A stretch of DNA of 64,000 nt from Sipunculus nudus. Taxonomy: Eukaryota; Annelida; Sipuncula; Golfingiida; Sipunculidae. Positions 37,641 through 49,249 of the stretch are shown piece by piece. Within the stretch, counting starts at the first letter, position 1. Each line of letters starts with the position of its first letter. The notes beneath the pieces were generated by a model. It was not told the origin of the DNA. It saw only the letters and a list, made by a program, of their open reading frames with translations, and made no database searches. The stretch lies in contig CM049316.1 of assembly GCA_026874595.1 (NCBI GenBank), positions 43,787,695 to 43,851,694 on the forward strand, read 5' to 3'. Position numbers and translations under genes: made by a program.

Positions 37641-39675
37641 GAATTTGGATTTAAAGTTTTCCAAAAAGATATACTTTTTTATATGTTATAAAGGAAATGC
37701 CAATGCGATCATACGGCCAATAAAAGCTATAAAGGTTAAATGTTTTGACAGAATCATTATCTAACGGCCATTTGTTATACTGGAGAACACATACATACAT
37801 TTGAATTTTAAGTATCCATTGATTTTAACAATTGTAATGTAATCGGCGGTGTACTTTATCATCACTTTGGGATATGAGAAAGATGAGGCGGGGGTTAAGT
37901 GAAAAGCCATATTCCATAACAAGGCACCGTCTGGCGGAAACCGACCTGCCAATCATTTGTCAGGGGTCACGTGACGTTTCAGTTTTACCGACCGAGGCCT
38001 GTCCGGAATCAAACATATGGGTGTCCCTCGACTGTCAACTAATGAATTCTACTGTCTTGTCCTGTGACATTGCATACGACTCGACCCGTCCAAGAAGTCA
38101 GCCCACAGCAGTCCCCGGTATTAATGTTAAAATGTGATTCCCTGCACCTGTTTTGTCTCTTTTCATTTAAGCCAGCTATGCATCTATATTTTCTATTAAC
38201 TTTCGGGCGGGGAATTTCACTTAGTCTACTAATGATTAAATTTCTAAAACATTATCATGAAATTCCTGTCACTGGTATTCGTAGATCTGGGACTTATTTC
38301 CATATAAAAAATTGCACATGCAGTAATTAATGTACTGTTTACTGATAATTGTACATTTCAATAGGTTTCAAATATGAGATTTTTTATTTATTCATCTTGT
38401 ACAACTGATATTTCTAATTTGAAATAAAACAGGTGAGGAGATAAATATCTTGAATGTGTTTTGATTATTTTTGCGTGAATTTAAACACTTGGGTATATTA
38501 TTAACAAAATGAATTCTCTATGTGCGGTGTTTTTAGCGTTTTCATGCCTATTTAAAGGGTTCACAGATTATCTTTAGTTTTACGACGTCAGACATTGGAA
38601 TAGGCTCCTTTAAAAATCATCAAGTGTGTAAATGATAGATCGTCAAGTGTGTTAATGATAGATCGTCATTTGTATTAATGATAGATCGTCAATTGTATTA
38701 ATGATAGATCGTCAAGTGTATTAATAATGGCGACCTTGCATTTTTAGTCTTGCCCGATAAATTACAGAATATTTTGCTAGCTTTCGTTCCATATTTATGG
38801 TCTTTCAGTCTGAAAAAAATTATCTTTTGGTATGCTATTATAAACACGCAAAGGTGTTTATTAAACACAAGCTACACCTCTGCCGTTTACTAAAACAATA
38901 GGAATATTATAGCTTGTCTTTTGTCTCAAAGCTCCCTTTAAGTTTCTTATCTACATCAGTTTAACATAAACTTATTTAAAACATGCACTGTTTTGTGTGT
39001 CGTATAATGAATTCTTCAGTTTGCATTTATAGTTTGAAAAAATCTTGATTTGCGATGTTGCTCGTTATGGCCACCAGGTGGCGTACGCTATGTTCATGTT
39101 TTGCACCACTAATCGCAAACGGTGCAAGTTTGTACTCACTTTTGTACATTGGAATGTAAATGGAATTACAAGGAAATATTCTCATAAAATTTTAAGAAAA
39201 ACAAAAAAAAACTGTACTTTCTGTATATTTGGCATACTTGGTATATGAAAACCTGTTAAAACAAGGAGTGATGAAGCGAACAGAGAATGCAACATTACCA
39301 CCAAATTACTGTCCATCACATTATTAATTGGTTTGTCTACATCAAATCCGTACCACCTTATGTTTACGTTATCGGCAAAAGAAAGCCTATTTTCATGTCT
39401 ATTGGAAAAAAAAATATTAATCATATTCTGTGTAGGTGCCTTACTGACAGCCGTCTGACGGGTTGTGTACAGCAGTGTTAGGAAATATGTTTAAACCATG
39501 TTTGAGGATGGAAAAAAAGACGGATCATCGATTATTAAACAAACAATGATTAATTAACAATGAATTTATTAAGTTAAATAGCATGTGAAAAGTAAAGAAA
39601 ATGCATGCACTCTCTTGTATCTTGGTAGGTATATGGGAAATTTGTGGGGAAACGGAAAGGTCTAGATATGTAACC
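37641..39675. other. Intergenic, one short minisatellite
   Basis: Apart from the 23-bp tandem repeat at 38,623-38,728, I see only A+T-rich unique sequence and short unsupported open frames. Confidence 0.4.
38623..38728 (+). repeat. 23-bp minisatellite, about 4.5 copies
   Basis: Unit GATAGATCGTCAAGTGTGTT plus AAT; copies differ mainly at the AAGTGTG / ATTTGTA positions. Confidence 0.85.
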
Positions 39676-39930
39676 TGCTTCTATGGTCTTGAGGTGGAGC
39701 ATACTCATAGCTTGGAGACTGGGAGTTCGAATCTCAGCCGAGGCGGTGAGATATTTCACGGTCGGCCCTCTGCGGGATCGGAAGGCTGCGACCCACGGAC
39801 GTCTCTCACTCACAAATGAGTGAGCCTTTCGGGGGTTCCTTTGTGGCATAACCCAGCAATAGGGAAATGGATTTGGTGACACACCCAGGGCCCGCAGGTG
39901 CAGTAGTCACCGGGTCCGGTTAGAATAAGG
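39676..39930 (+). mobile_element. SINE family A, copy 2
   Basis: A tRNA-like head (CTATGGTCTTGAGGTGGAGC, B box GAGTTCGAATCTC) precedes the body with CTCACTCACAAATGAGTG, CCTTTCGGGGGTTCC and TGGCATAACCCAGCAAT, and tail GTCACCGGGTCCGG. It aligns with 7,497-7,825 in reverse. Short open frames across it are not genes. Confidence 0.8.
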
Positions 39931-40264
39931 ATATATAAATTATAAAAAATGAGAGAAAGCGTGTGCTACTCCTGTCCTGTATCTCCAAAACCAGAATGTA
40001 ATTCTACAGATGTACATACTAATGTACTTATTTCAGCTGGCGTTAAATAATGCAGGAGGTTAATTCCAACAAAGAAATTTAAAAAAAGGTCATCGGAGGT
40101 TAACACTTACTCGTCCACTGCTCAGGATTTGGTTTTAGTATCGGCTGTTATTTTTTGGCTTTCTTTTCCCTGTGTGTTTGACAGAGCTAAACATATTTAT
40201 TTCTCCAGCTGATATGAATTCTTTAGATATATTTTAAAATTTAAACCTTTTCATCCTACATTAA

Positions 40265-40445
40265 TTGTGCAATAAATAATAAAAACGAATGTTATGCACT
40301 CTCCATGGCACCGGCGGTGGCGTTTGATAGAATCTGAGGGTAGAGGAAACCGGAGGATCCGGAGAAACCGCCGACCTTGGACAGGAAACAACAACCCAAT
40401 TTAACAGCAACGCCGGGAATCGAATCCAGGTCATAGATCCAAGCT
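40265..40445 (-). mobile_element. SINE family B, copy 5
   Basis: Minus strand: CCTGGATTCGATTCCCGGC (B box diverged), then CCAAGGTCGGCGGTTTCTCC and CCGGTTTCCTCTACCC. More diverged than copies 1 and 3. Confidence 0.7.
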
Positions 40446-40952
40446 TTGTTCCACTCAGAAAGCATACAAAATGGTTTGTAATGATCGATTACGCAACTAA
40501 TATTATTTTAATCGATTTTAGTACGTTTCACAGTCTTCAGCAATTTAAATTTTAGGTTTATCCTCAGAAACCGCAATATTTTCACACACTTATACAAGAA
40601 AATCCATAGGAGACTTAAGACCAATGAAGAGATACATTTACACTCTACATCCTTCTTGTTGTTCTAGATCTAGTGACCAAGTGAGTCCTTTGGTGCCCCA
40701 AGCTCATTTTGTTTAGAAGATTTAATACACACAAAAAAAAATCAGCAGCACTAAAATGTAGACTTTATTATTGCAGGTAGGTAATGGCTATGCCCAATCC
40801 ATAACATATGATGATGCAAAAAGTTATAGGTTTTATTGCATTTCTGCAACATTGGCCCAGTATGGGATTTTTTTTCTAGATAATTAGACCAATGCCTCGT
40901 TATTTCATTGCTGCGTACTTCAAGAATCTTCATCAATTCAATAAGATACAGG

Positions 40953-41252
40953 ATATGTTTAATAAGTACCTTGGCAAAGTTGACTATAATCGATACAAAA
41001 CTAAGACACAAAAACATGCTAGGGGAAACTAATGGAGAACCATGACTATGCGGGCTGATGGAGAAGAAGGTGAATGTTGGCTGATGGAGAACAGGGACCT
41101 GCGGGCCGATGGTGAACAAGGACCATGCGGGCTGATGCAGAACAAGGCATGTTTAATAAGTACCTTGGCAAAGTTGACTATAATCGATACAAAACTAAGA
41201 CACAAAAACATGCTAGGGGAACCTAATGGAGAACCATGACTATGCGGGCTGA
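40953..41252 (+). repeat. ~110-bp tandem duplication at the left edge of the 51-bp minisatellite
   Basis: TTTAATAAGTACCTTGGCAA through ACATGCTAGGGGAA occurs at about 40,957 and again at about 41,154. The stretch between the copies is made of minisatellite units, so flanking sequence was captured in an array rearrangement. Confidence 0.8.
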
Positions 41253-43760
41253 TGGAAAACAAGGCCATGTTGGCTGATGGAAAACCAGGACCATGCGGGC
41301 TGATGCAGAACAAGGCCATGTTGGCTGATGGAAAACCAGGACCATGCGGGCTGATGGAGAATAAGGCCATGTTGGCTGATGGAGAACAAGGACCATGCGG
41401 GCTGATGGAGAACAAGGCCATGTTGGCTGATGAAAAACCAGGACCATGCGGGCTGATTGAGAACAAGGCCATGTTGGCTGATGGAGAACAAGGCCATGTT
41501 TCCTGATGGAAAACCAGGGCCATGCGGGCTGATTGAGAACAAGGACCATGCGGGCTGATGGAGAACAAGGCCATGTTGGCTGATAAGAAACCAGGACCAT
41601 GCGGGCTGATGGAGAACATGGTCATGTTGGATGATGGAAAACCAGGATCATGCGGGCTGATGCAGAACAAGGCCATGTTGGCTAATGGAGAACCGGGACG
41701 ATGCGGGCTGATGGAAAACTAGGACCGTGCGGGCTGATGGAGAACAAGGCCATGTTGGCTGATGGAAAACCAGGACCATGCGGGCTGATGGAGAACAAGG
41801 TCATGTTTCCTGATGGAAAACCAGGGCAATGCGGGCTGTTTGAGAACAAGGACCATGCGGAAGGATGCAGAACAAGGCCATGTTGGCTGATGGAGAACCA
41901 GGACCATGCGGGCTGATTGAGAACAAGGACCATGCGGGCTGATGGAGAACAAGCCCATCTTGGCTGATGGAGAACCTGAACCATGTTGGCTGTTGGAGAA
42001 CAAGGCCATGTTGGCCGATGGTGAACCAGGACCATGCGGGCTGGTGGAGAACGAGGCCATGTTGGCTAATGGAAAACCAGGACGGTGCGGGCTGATGGAG
42101 AACAAGGCCATGTTTCCTGATGGAAAACCAGGGCCATGCGGGCTGATTGAGAACAAGGACCATGCGGGCTGATGGAGAACAAGGCCATGTTGGCTGATGA
42201 AAAACCAGGACCAAGCGGGCTGATTGAGAAAAAGGACCATGCGGGCTGATTGAGAACAAGGCCATGTTGGCTGATGGAGAACCGGTACCATGCGGGCTTA
42301 TGGAAAACCAGGACCATGCGGGCTGATGGAGAACAAAGCCATGTTTCCTGATGGAGAACCAGGACCATGTGGGCTGGTGGAGAACGAGGCCATGTTTGCT
42401 AATGGAAAAACGGACCATGCGGGCTGATTGAGAACAAGGACCATGCGGGCTGATGCAGAACAAGGCCCTGTTGCCTGATAGAGAACAAGGTCATGTTGGC
42501 TGATGGAAAACCAGGATCATGCGGGCTGATGGAGAACAAGGCCATGTTTTCTGATGGAAAACCAGGACCATGCAGGCTGTTGGAGAACAAGGCCATGTTT
42601 CCTGATGGAAAACCAGGGCCATGCAGTCTGATTGAGAACAAGGACCATGCCGACTGATGCAGAACAAGGTCATGTTAGCTGATGGAAAACCAGGACCATG
42701 CGGGCTGATGGAGAACAAGGCCATGTTTCCTGATGGAAAACCAGGGCCATGCGGGCTGATTGAGAACAAGGACCATGGGGGCTGATTGAGAACAAGGCCA
42801 TGTTGGCTGATGAAAAACCAGGACCATGCGGGCTGATTGAGGAGAAGGACCATGCAGGCTGATGGAGAACAAGGCCATGTTGGCTGATGGAGAAACAGGA
42901 CCATGCGGGCTGATTGAAAACCAGGCCCAAGCGGGCTGACAGATAACAAGAAAAACAAGGCTATGTTTCCTGATGGAAAACCAGGGCCATGCAGTCTGAT
43001 TGAGAACAAGGACCATACCGGCTGATGGAGAACAAGGTCATGTTGGCTGATGGAAAACCAGGATCATGCGGGCTGATGGAGAACAAGGCCATGTTTCCTG
43101 ATGGAAAACCAGGGCCATGCGGGCTGATTGAGAACAAGGACCATGCGGACTGATGGAGAACAAGGCCATGTTTCCTGATGGAAAACCAGGGCCATGCGGG
43201 CTGATTGAGAACAAGGACCATGCGGGCCGATGAAGAACAAGGCTATGTTGGCAATGAAAAACCAGGACCATGCGGGCTGATTGAGAACAAGGACCATGCA
43301 GGCTGATTGAGAACAAGGCCATGTTGGCTGATGGAGAATCGGGACCATGCGGGCTGATTGAGGAGAAGGACCATGCAGGCTGATGGAGAACAAGGCCATG
43401 TTGGCTGATGGAGAAACAGGACCATGCGGGCTTATTGAGAACAAGACCATATTTGGCGATGGAGAACCAGGACCTTGCGGGCTGATGAGAACAAGGACCA
43501 TGCGGGCTGATGCAGAACAAGGCCATGTTGGCTGATGGAGAACCAGGACCATGCGGGCTGATTGAGAACAAGGACCATGCGGGCTGATGGAGAACAAGGC
43601 CATGTTGGCTAATTAAAAACCATGACCATGCGGCTGATTGAGAACAAGGACCGGCTGATGGAGAACCACGACCATGGGGCTGATGGAGAACCAGGACCAT
43701 GCAGGCTGATGGTGAACCACGACCATGCGGGCTGATGGAGAACTGGAACCACGCAGTCGG
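41035..43760 (+). repeat. 51-bp minisatellite (two-part unit), about 2.7 kb
   Basis: The higher-order unit pairs a 26-bp half (CATGCGGGCTGATGGAGAAC-type) and a 25-bp half (CATGTTGGCTGATGGAAAAC-type). 51 bp equals 17 codons, and the unit has no stop in most frames. Long frames therefore appear on both strands (up to 254 codons, minus). The + frame reads MENKAMLADGKPGPCGL and one minus frame HQPTWPCSPSARMVLVF-type repeats. Frames shift repeatedly where units gain or lose a base, and no splice or promoter signal is seen. It is called non-coding satellite. Confidence 0.85.
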
Positions 43761-44482
43761 TAACACAACAAGCACAGAACTATAGTGAAAGGAAAGGATC
43801 ACACTAGATCAAGGGGGACCTCGATAACTTAAAACTGCCGACCAGGTGGATGGAGGTAGCTTACGGAAAGTGTGGACTTTGGAGACCGGGGTTTGGTTTA
43901 AATTTATGAATACTTCCCAAGTTCCAATGCGTGTCTATATTAACAATAGTAATATCTGTTCCTCTTAAACTAAATCCAAGATTGAAAGGCTTTACGAAAA
44001 ATCTGTCATATTTAAGATCCAATTATTTCTTTAATCCTGTTAGGAAGAATTACCAATTTACTTGAATTATTTACGCCACTGGAAGGGAATTTAAATGAAA
44101 TTTCGATGATTTAAGGGCAATCAAGGAAGCTGCACAATTCCATTAGAGACATTATGCACGGTAAGTGAATTGAACGGGGACCTCGGTGGTAATATCATTG
44201 CTCTTACGGACTACACATGAAAGGAACTAATTAGCGACATCAGATAGTTAATTAGTTCAAGGGCTTCTATTATATTAAAACCATAGAGTCCAATGTACAA
44301 ATTATCGCAGGAACAAATAACATGCCCAGGTTTAATAGCATCTGTATCCTTGGTCTCTCGCCCACACCACAACCACCCATGGCACATTTAAAGTAACTAT
44401 TTGGTCACAGGTGAATTTCGCGAGTGATTAGGTGGAAAGTAATGAAGTAATCCTGTATGTTAACGCTTTCAGGTGTATTGCG

Positions 44483-44556
<74 letters not shown>

Positions 44557-45286
44557 AATGTAATATAATATATTATGTATACATTTTTATTTAGTATGAT
44601 GGACCCAGGGTACAAAAGGTCTGCTCCTGTAACATAAATGGTCATACGAATCGGTACGTTCGAACAAGAGGAGTCAACGAGCTTTAGCTGTCGTCAGGCC
44701 AGACAAATAAAATATGTCAAGGAATCTACCCGAGCCGGTGGTGACAGGCGACAAACAAACGGCCGACCTTGGTTACTGTAATCCTGGGTTATCTCGTTAC
44801 CAGACAGAATCACCAGTTATTTTGAGACATGTGACAATATACTGATGCTGTATCTATTGTTTACGACACGTGTTGTCACTATTGTCTGCGATTTAAAATC
44901 AACTAGGGATTTTAGATTTCCCACGGTGGTAGTCTGAACTTAATTTCAGGTTCAGTTTACACCTCGCTGATTTAACTTTATGATAAATTATTTATATTTA
45001 TTTTTTGTTTTGATATATTTTTCAATATACTATATGAAAGATACGAGATGTTAAAGATGGACTCAATCTGTGAAAAATAAAAATGTCAATTATTTTGTTA
45101 TTTAGATTTATATAGAACCATACACTTCATCAAACAACATGACATTTTACAAGCATAAGGTTTATAAAAATTCAAACTAATTTTGGAAATTAAGAAATAA
45201 GGAATTTTATGAATTTTAAGTAAACAAACATATTCAAGCAGCTTATTTGAAGAGTTAATCCGAAATCGAATTCAGCCCCCCCCCCG
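43761..45286. other. Intergenic with (CT)n(TA)n tract
   Basis: A (CT)n run (44,487-44,520) passes directly into (TA)n (44,521-44,553). The rest is A+T-rich. A segment near 45,010-45,040 (TTGATATATTTTTCAATA) is echoed at about 53,197. Confidence 0.5.
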
Positions 45287-46048
45287 ACTTTAAATCGATT
45301 TCAGATTACCTTCTACGATTTAAAATTACCTCCTACGATTTCAGATTTCCTCCTACGATTTCAGATTACCCTTACACTTTCAGATTACACCCTACGATTT
45401 CAGATCATCCCATTATATTTTGAGATTACCTCCTACGATTTCAGATTACCCACTACGATTTAAAATAAGCCCCCTTAAATTTTCGAATTACCTCCTACGA
45501 TATCAGATTATCTCCTTTGATTTCAGATTACCCGCTTCGTTTTTTAGACTAGCCCCAACGATTTCAGATTACTTTCTACGATTTCAGATGACCTCCTACG
45601 ATTTCAGATTACCCCCTACGATTTCAGATTACCTCCCATGATTTCAAATTAAACCCCTACGATTTCAGATTACCTCCTACGATTCCCGATTACCCCCTAC
45701 GACTTCAGATAACCCACTAAGATTTAAAATAAGCCCCATTAAATTTTCGAATTACCTCCTACGATTCCAGATTATTTCCTTTGATTTCAGATTACCCGCT
45801 TCGATTTCAGACTAGCTCCTACGATTTCAGATTACTCCCTACGATTTCAGATTACTACCTACGATTTCAGAATAACCCCCTACGATTTCAGAATACCTCT
45901 TACGATTTCAGATTACCTGCTACGATTTCGGATTACCACCTACGATTTCAGATTAACCCCTACGATTTCATATTATCCCCTATGTTTTAACATAACCCCC
46001 TATGATTTCAAATTATCTCTCATATTATCAGATTACCTCCTACGATTT
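45287..46048 (+). repeat. 20-bp minisatellite, about 37 copies, with higher-order duplication
   Basis: Unit TACGATTTCAGATTACCTCC. A run of diverged variant units (TAAAATAAGCCCC..TTAAATTTTCG and following) occurs at 45,461 and again at 45,725, an internal duplication of about 264 bp. The array follows a poly-C run at 45,277. Open frames (45,420-45,641; 45,781-45,990) are artefacts. Confidence 0.85.
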
Positions 46049-48378
46049 CAATATATATATATATATATATATATCGCATCATATATATATTCCTCTGCCT
46101 TTTCCTCTACCCTTTGCGCTGTATTAATTTTTAATCAAATTCATTGTTATATTTTTATGTATATATATATATATATATATATAAATATATATAAACAGAC
46201 AATGAGTGTGAAAGAATGTTTAACAACAGCCGAGGGTCGTTGTAGATAGAGCATCGTTCAGCTTGGCATGATATGATGTATCTGCTATGGAATTTTCATC
46301 TTAATGGACTCAGCATTCAATCGTACAATAGGAGAAAGCTTCCTCCCAAAAAGCATTACAAATTTCTTTATCACTATGCACTTAAACTTCCAAAGAACCA
46401 TTTATATAATGTAATTTGTGTTCCTACTTCCTTTCTAATTTGGTTTCTTTTTTATTTTTTATTACACTTTTCATTTGATACAACGGTCTTCCTCTTTATG
46501 CATTCATTCATCATCTCCTATAATTCGTTCTTTAGGGCAGTATAATGTATCCCTCATATTCAACCTTTAAACGTCATACGTCTTGACATTATGCACTTCT
46601 ACGTTATAAAGAACACATTTCTTTGTATGACCTCTGATATTGCATTTTTAAAACAAGAAAGTATTTTCCTATAGAAATATATTTGTATGAAACATGGAAA
46701 TAGGATATAATTAAAATATGCTTTTTATTAGAATTCCTTGCTCTGCAGACAGTATAGTTATTACTTTTACATTTTGTTGGGAGAAGCCTTTCGCAACAAA
46801 TACATTGAGGAAATGAATGCCGATTGTTGTAGTCACTTTGGGGATAAGCTCAGATAACCCCTGTTAGCAAAAGTTGATTACTTTGTCCACTGTAGTTCGA
46901 TATTTAAATGAGGATGAAATCTACAACTGTTCACTGAAATGGATGAACCCTGGTCACGTGGTATCATTTTCCCCCAAGTTTCACCCATGATGGAATGTCA
47001 GGGTACCATTTAAAGCTTTGAAACGCTATCCTCTAACATATAATACCAAAGGATTTTTTGTTGTTGAAACTACAGTTATTGCATTTATAAAGAGTTAAAT
47101 GCTTAAATAGCAGTTGGATCCAGGTGTATTGTAGGTGAAACATACACCTGTAGTTCTGTACCTGAAATGGGATCAAAGGATAAAGCATTTACATTTATAA
47201 ATGTCGCATCTGCAAATAAGGCAAATACACCCGTAAACGCAAATACAAACCTAACCACGCATTTGCATTTTACCATGAAAATTTATTACTTTTCAAAGGT
47301 AAAGGTAAATAAAATTCGGGAGACCATAAAATATTTGACAGTTAAATTCGATTGAAAAATAATTGCTGGAATAATATCATTTTAATATTTGTTGACATTT
47401 ATGAATGACCAATATTTTATCTAACCTTACTGCAGTTGAAAAATATTTCTTTTCATAATTATATTCGATTTGCATTTAATAAGATTAAATCCCTTTTGCT
47501 TTTAATTTATCTTAAATATTTGCTTTGGAATTAAACGCGCCGAGACCAACTTAAAACAGTTTTTAAATTGCTGATAAAGAGGAAACAGGTAAATCGGCCC
47601 CGTCGGATGAAGAATTTATATTCGAGATCTCGAAATAATTATATCGATAATTCGAAATATTTATCTCAGGATCACGAAATGATATCTCAAGATCTTGACA
47701 TAAATGTAACATATACTGTGCTCTTAATGAGCCAAAGTAGAGAAATATCTATCTGCGTATTTGAACATTGTCAACTCCTTGATTATATACAAATAATATC
47801 ATTCAAAAAAGATGTTGACGGCTATAGAGCCCACCAAGGATTCTAGAGGAACATCTTTTACTGTTGGTTACCAAGTGCCGAAAGATTCTGCAATGTTAAG
47901 CGTTGGTTGCGGTGAGTTAGTTATATAATAACTGTACAGCAATATTAATTTAGCTAAAGGCTATATGAATAACCAATAATTATAAGTGGAATTAATGAAT
48001 AATTAATACAGGTACTCTCTAACGTAGAGTGTGAAGCGGGACGGTCGTGCATAATAACTAAGGTTAGCGTTCTGTAATGGTCAGCAATCAAGTCCCTTCT
48101 GTACATCGAATCGATTTGAGGGTGCTTACATCCACATGTTTAACATGCATACAACTTACAAACTAAGTGACATAAAATATACAAAACATATGGCATATAA
48201 ATACAAAAACAGGTGAACAATGGAATATGAAAAATCCTATACAGAAATGAAAATACTTTGTTGTATGACTTTTTCTTAGGTTGTTATAACGGTCATATTA
48301 TTGAGTAGTTTTGTATATATAGTTTTTTTGTTGCATTTTTTAAAGTTAGCCTAATCTTAATCTGTATGTACATCTACA
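46049..48378. other. Intergenic, (TA)n tracts only
   Basis: (TA)n lies at about 46,050-46,074 and 46,160-46,182. A 90-codon ATG frame at 46,273-46,545 is Phe/Leu/Tyr-rich, as expected of A+T-rich random sequence. Nothing else is supported. Confidence 0.4.
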
Positions 48379-48560
48379 GAATTCCATTCCGGTTTCGGAC
48401 TACGTGACAGGGCAATTTCACACGTGTCCTCTCATTTTAACCAGACCCTGGGCCCTGAGTGTGTAATCGTTCCCCATCGCTGGGTCATACCACCGGGCAA
48501 CCCCCGAAAGGTGCACTCGTTTGGGAGTGAACCACGGTCATTGGGCACGGCCTTCCTATT
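48379..48560 (-). mobile_element. SINE family A, copy 3 (tRNA head lost)
   Basis: The + strand reads AATTCCATTCCGGTTTCGGA, TACGTGACAGGG, CATCGCTGGGTCATACCAC, CAACCCCCGAAAGGTGCACT and GGGAGTGAACCAC, the tail and body of copy 1 in the same orientation. It stops before the B box. Confidence 0.75.
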
Positions 48561-49188
48561 AAGGTTAATAATCCTTGATAATTTACCAATCAAATTTTCA
48601 TATTCGGATATTATCGATTTCCTGTACCAACCTTTGATAATGTAGGCAATATTCAACTTGAATTTAATTGCCAGTTTTACACCTCAACCTCGAACATTTT
48701 TGGCTCGCTTTATCGTATGATTGTAGATAATTATATGAAACCTTTCAAATTTATATATGACAAAATCATACAAGAACAGAGGGATATGGGGTATTCAGGT
48801 TTTTAAAAGAATAAATGTCATGAAAGTTTTGTGCTCCTTGTATCTATCTAACGTATGGTTTCCCAAATGACGAAAGACCCGTCTTTTTGAGGTCCAAAAG
48901 TATCAGCACTTCAGCGCAGTGTTCCATCTGTCTTTATTCAGACTGCCTTGAACCTTTACTGTCCTAGGACATTTCCCATCCTTTTTTAATCTATTTGGAC
49001 TTATATTGTAATAACTTTCAGTGTATACTAAGCAATATCTGAGTCATCTAGCATTCCCTCCGAAAAGGATTATCCCCGTTAGATTAAAAAATAATTAGTT
49101 TTTATACATTTCTGAATAAGCAAAGCCATATTTTTTCCCTATTCAACTCAATATTGATACGTTATTTCGCTTCGTCGTGACTAATAGG

Positions 49189-49249
<61 letters not shown>

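Noticed and set aside
39574-39882. 102-codon minus-strand frame
   Set aside because: Antisense of SINE-A copy 2.
41029-43802. A family of long frames resembling a repeat protein
   Set aside because: The 51-bp minisatellite is open in most frames. Frames change along the array and no gene signals flank it. Kept as a finding, not a gene.
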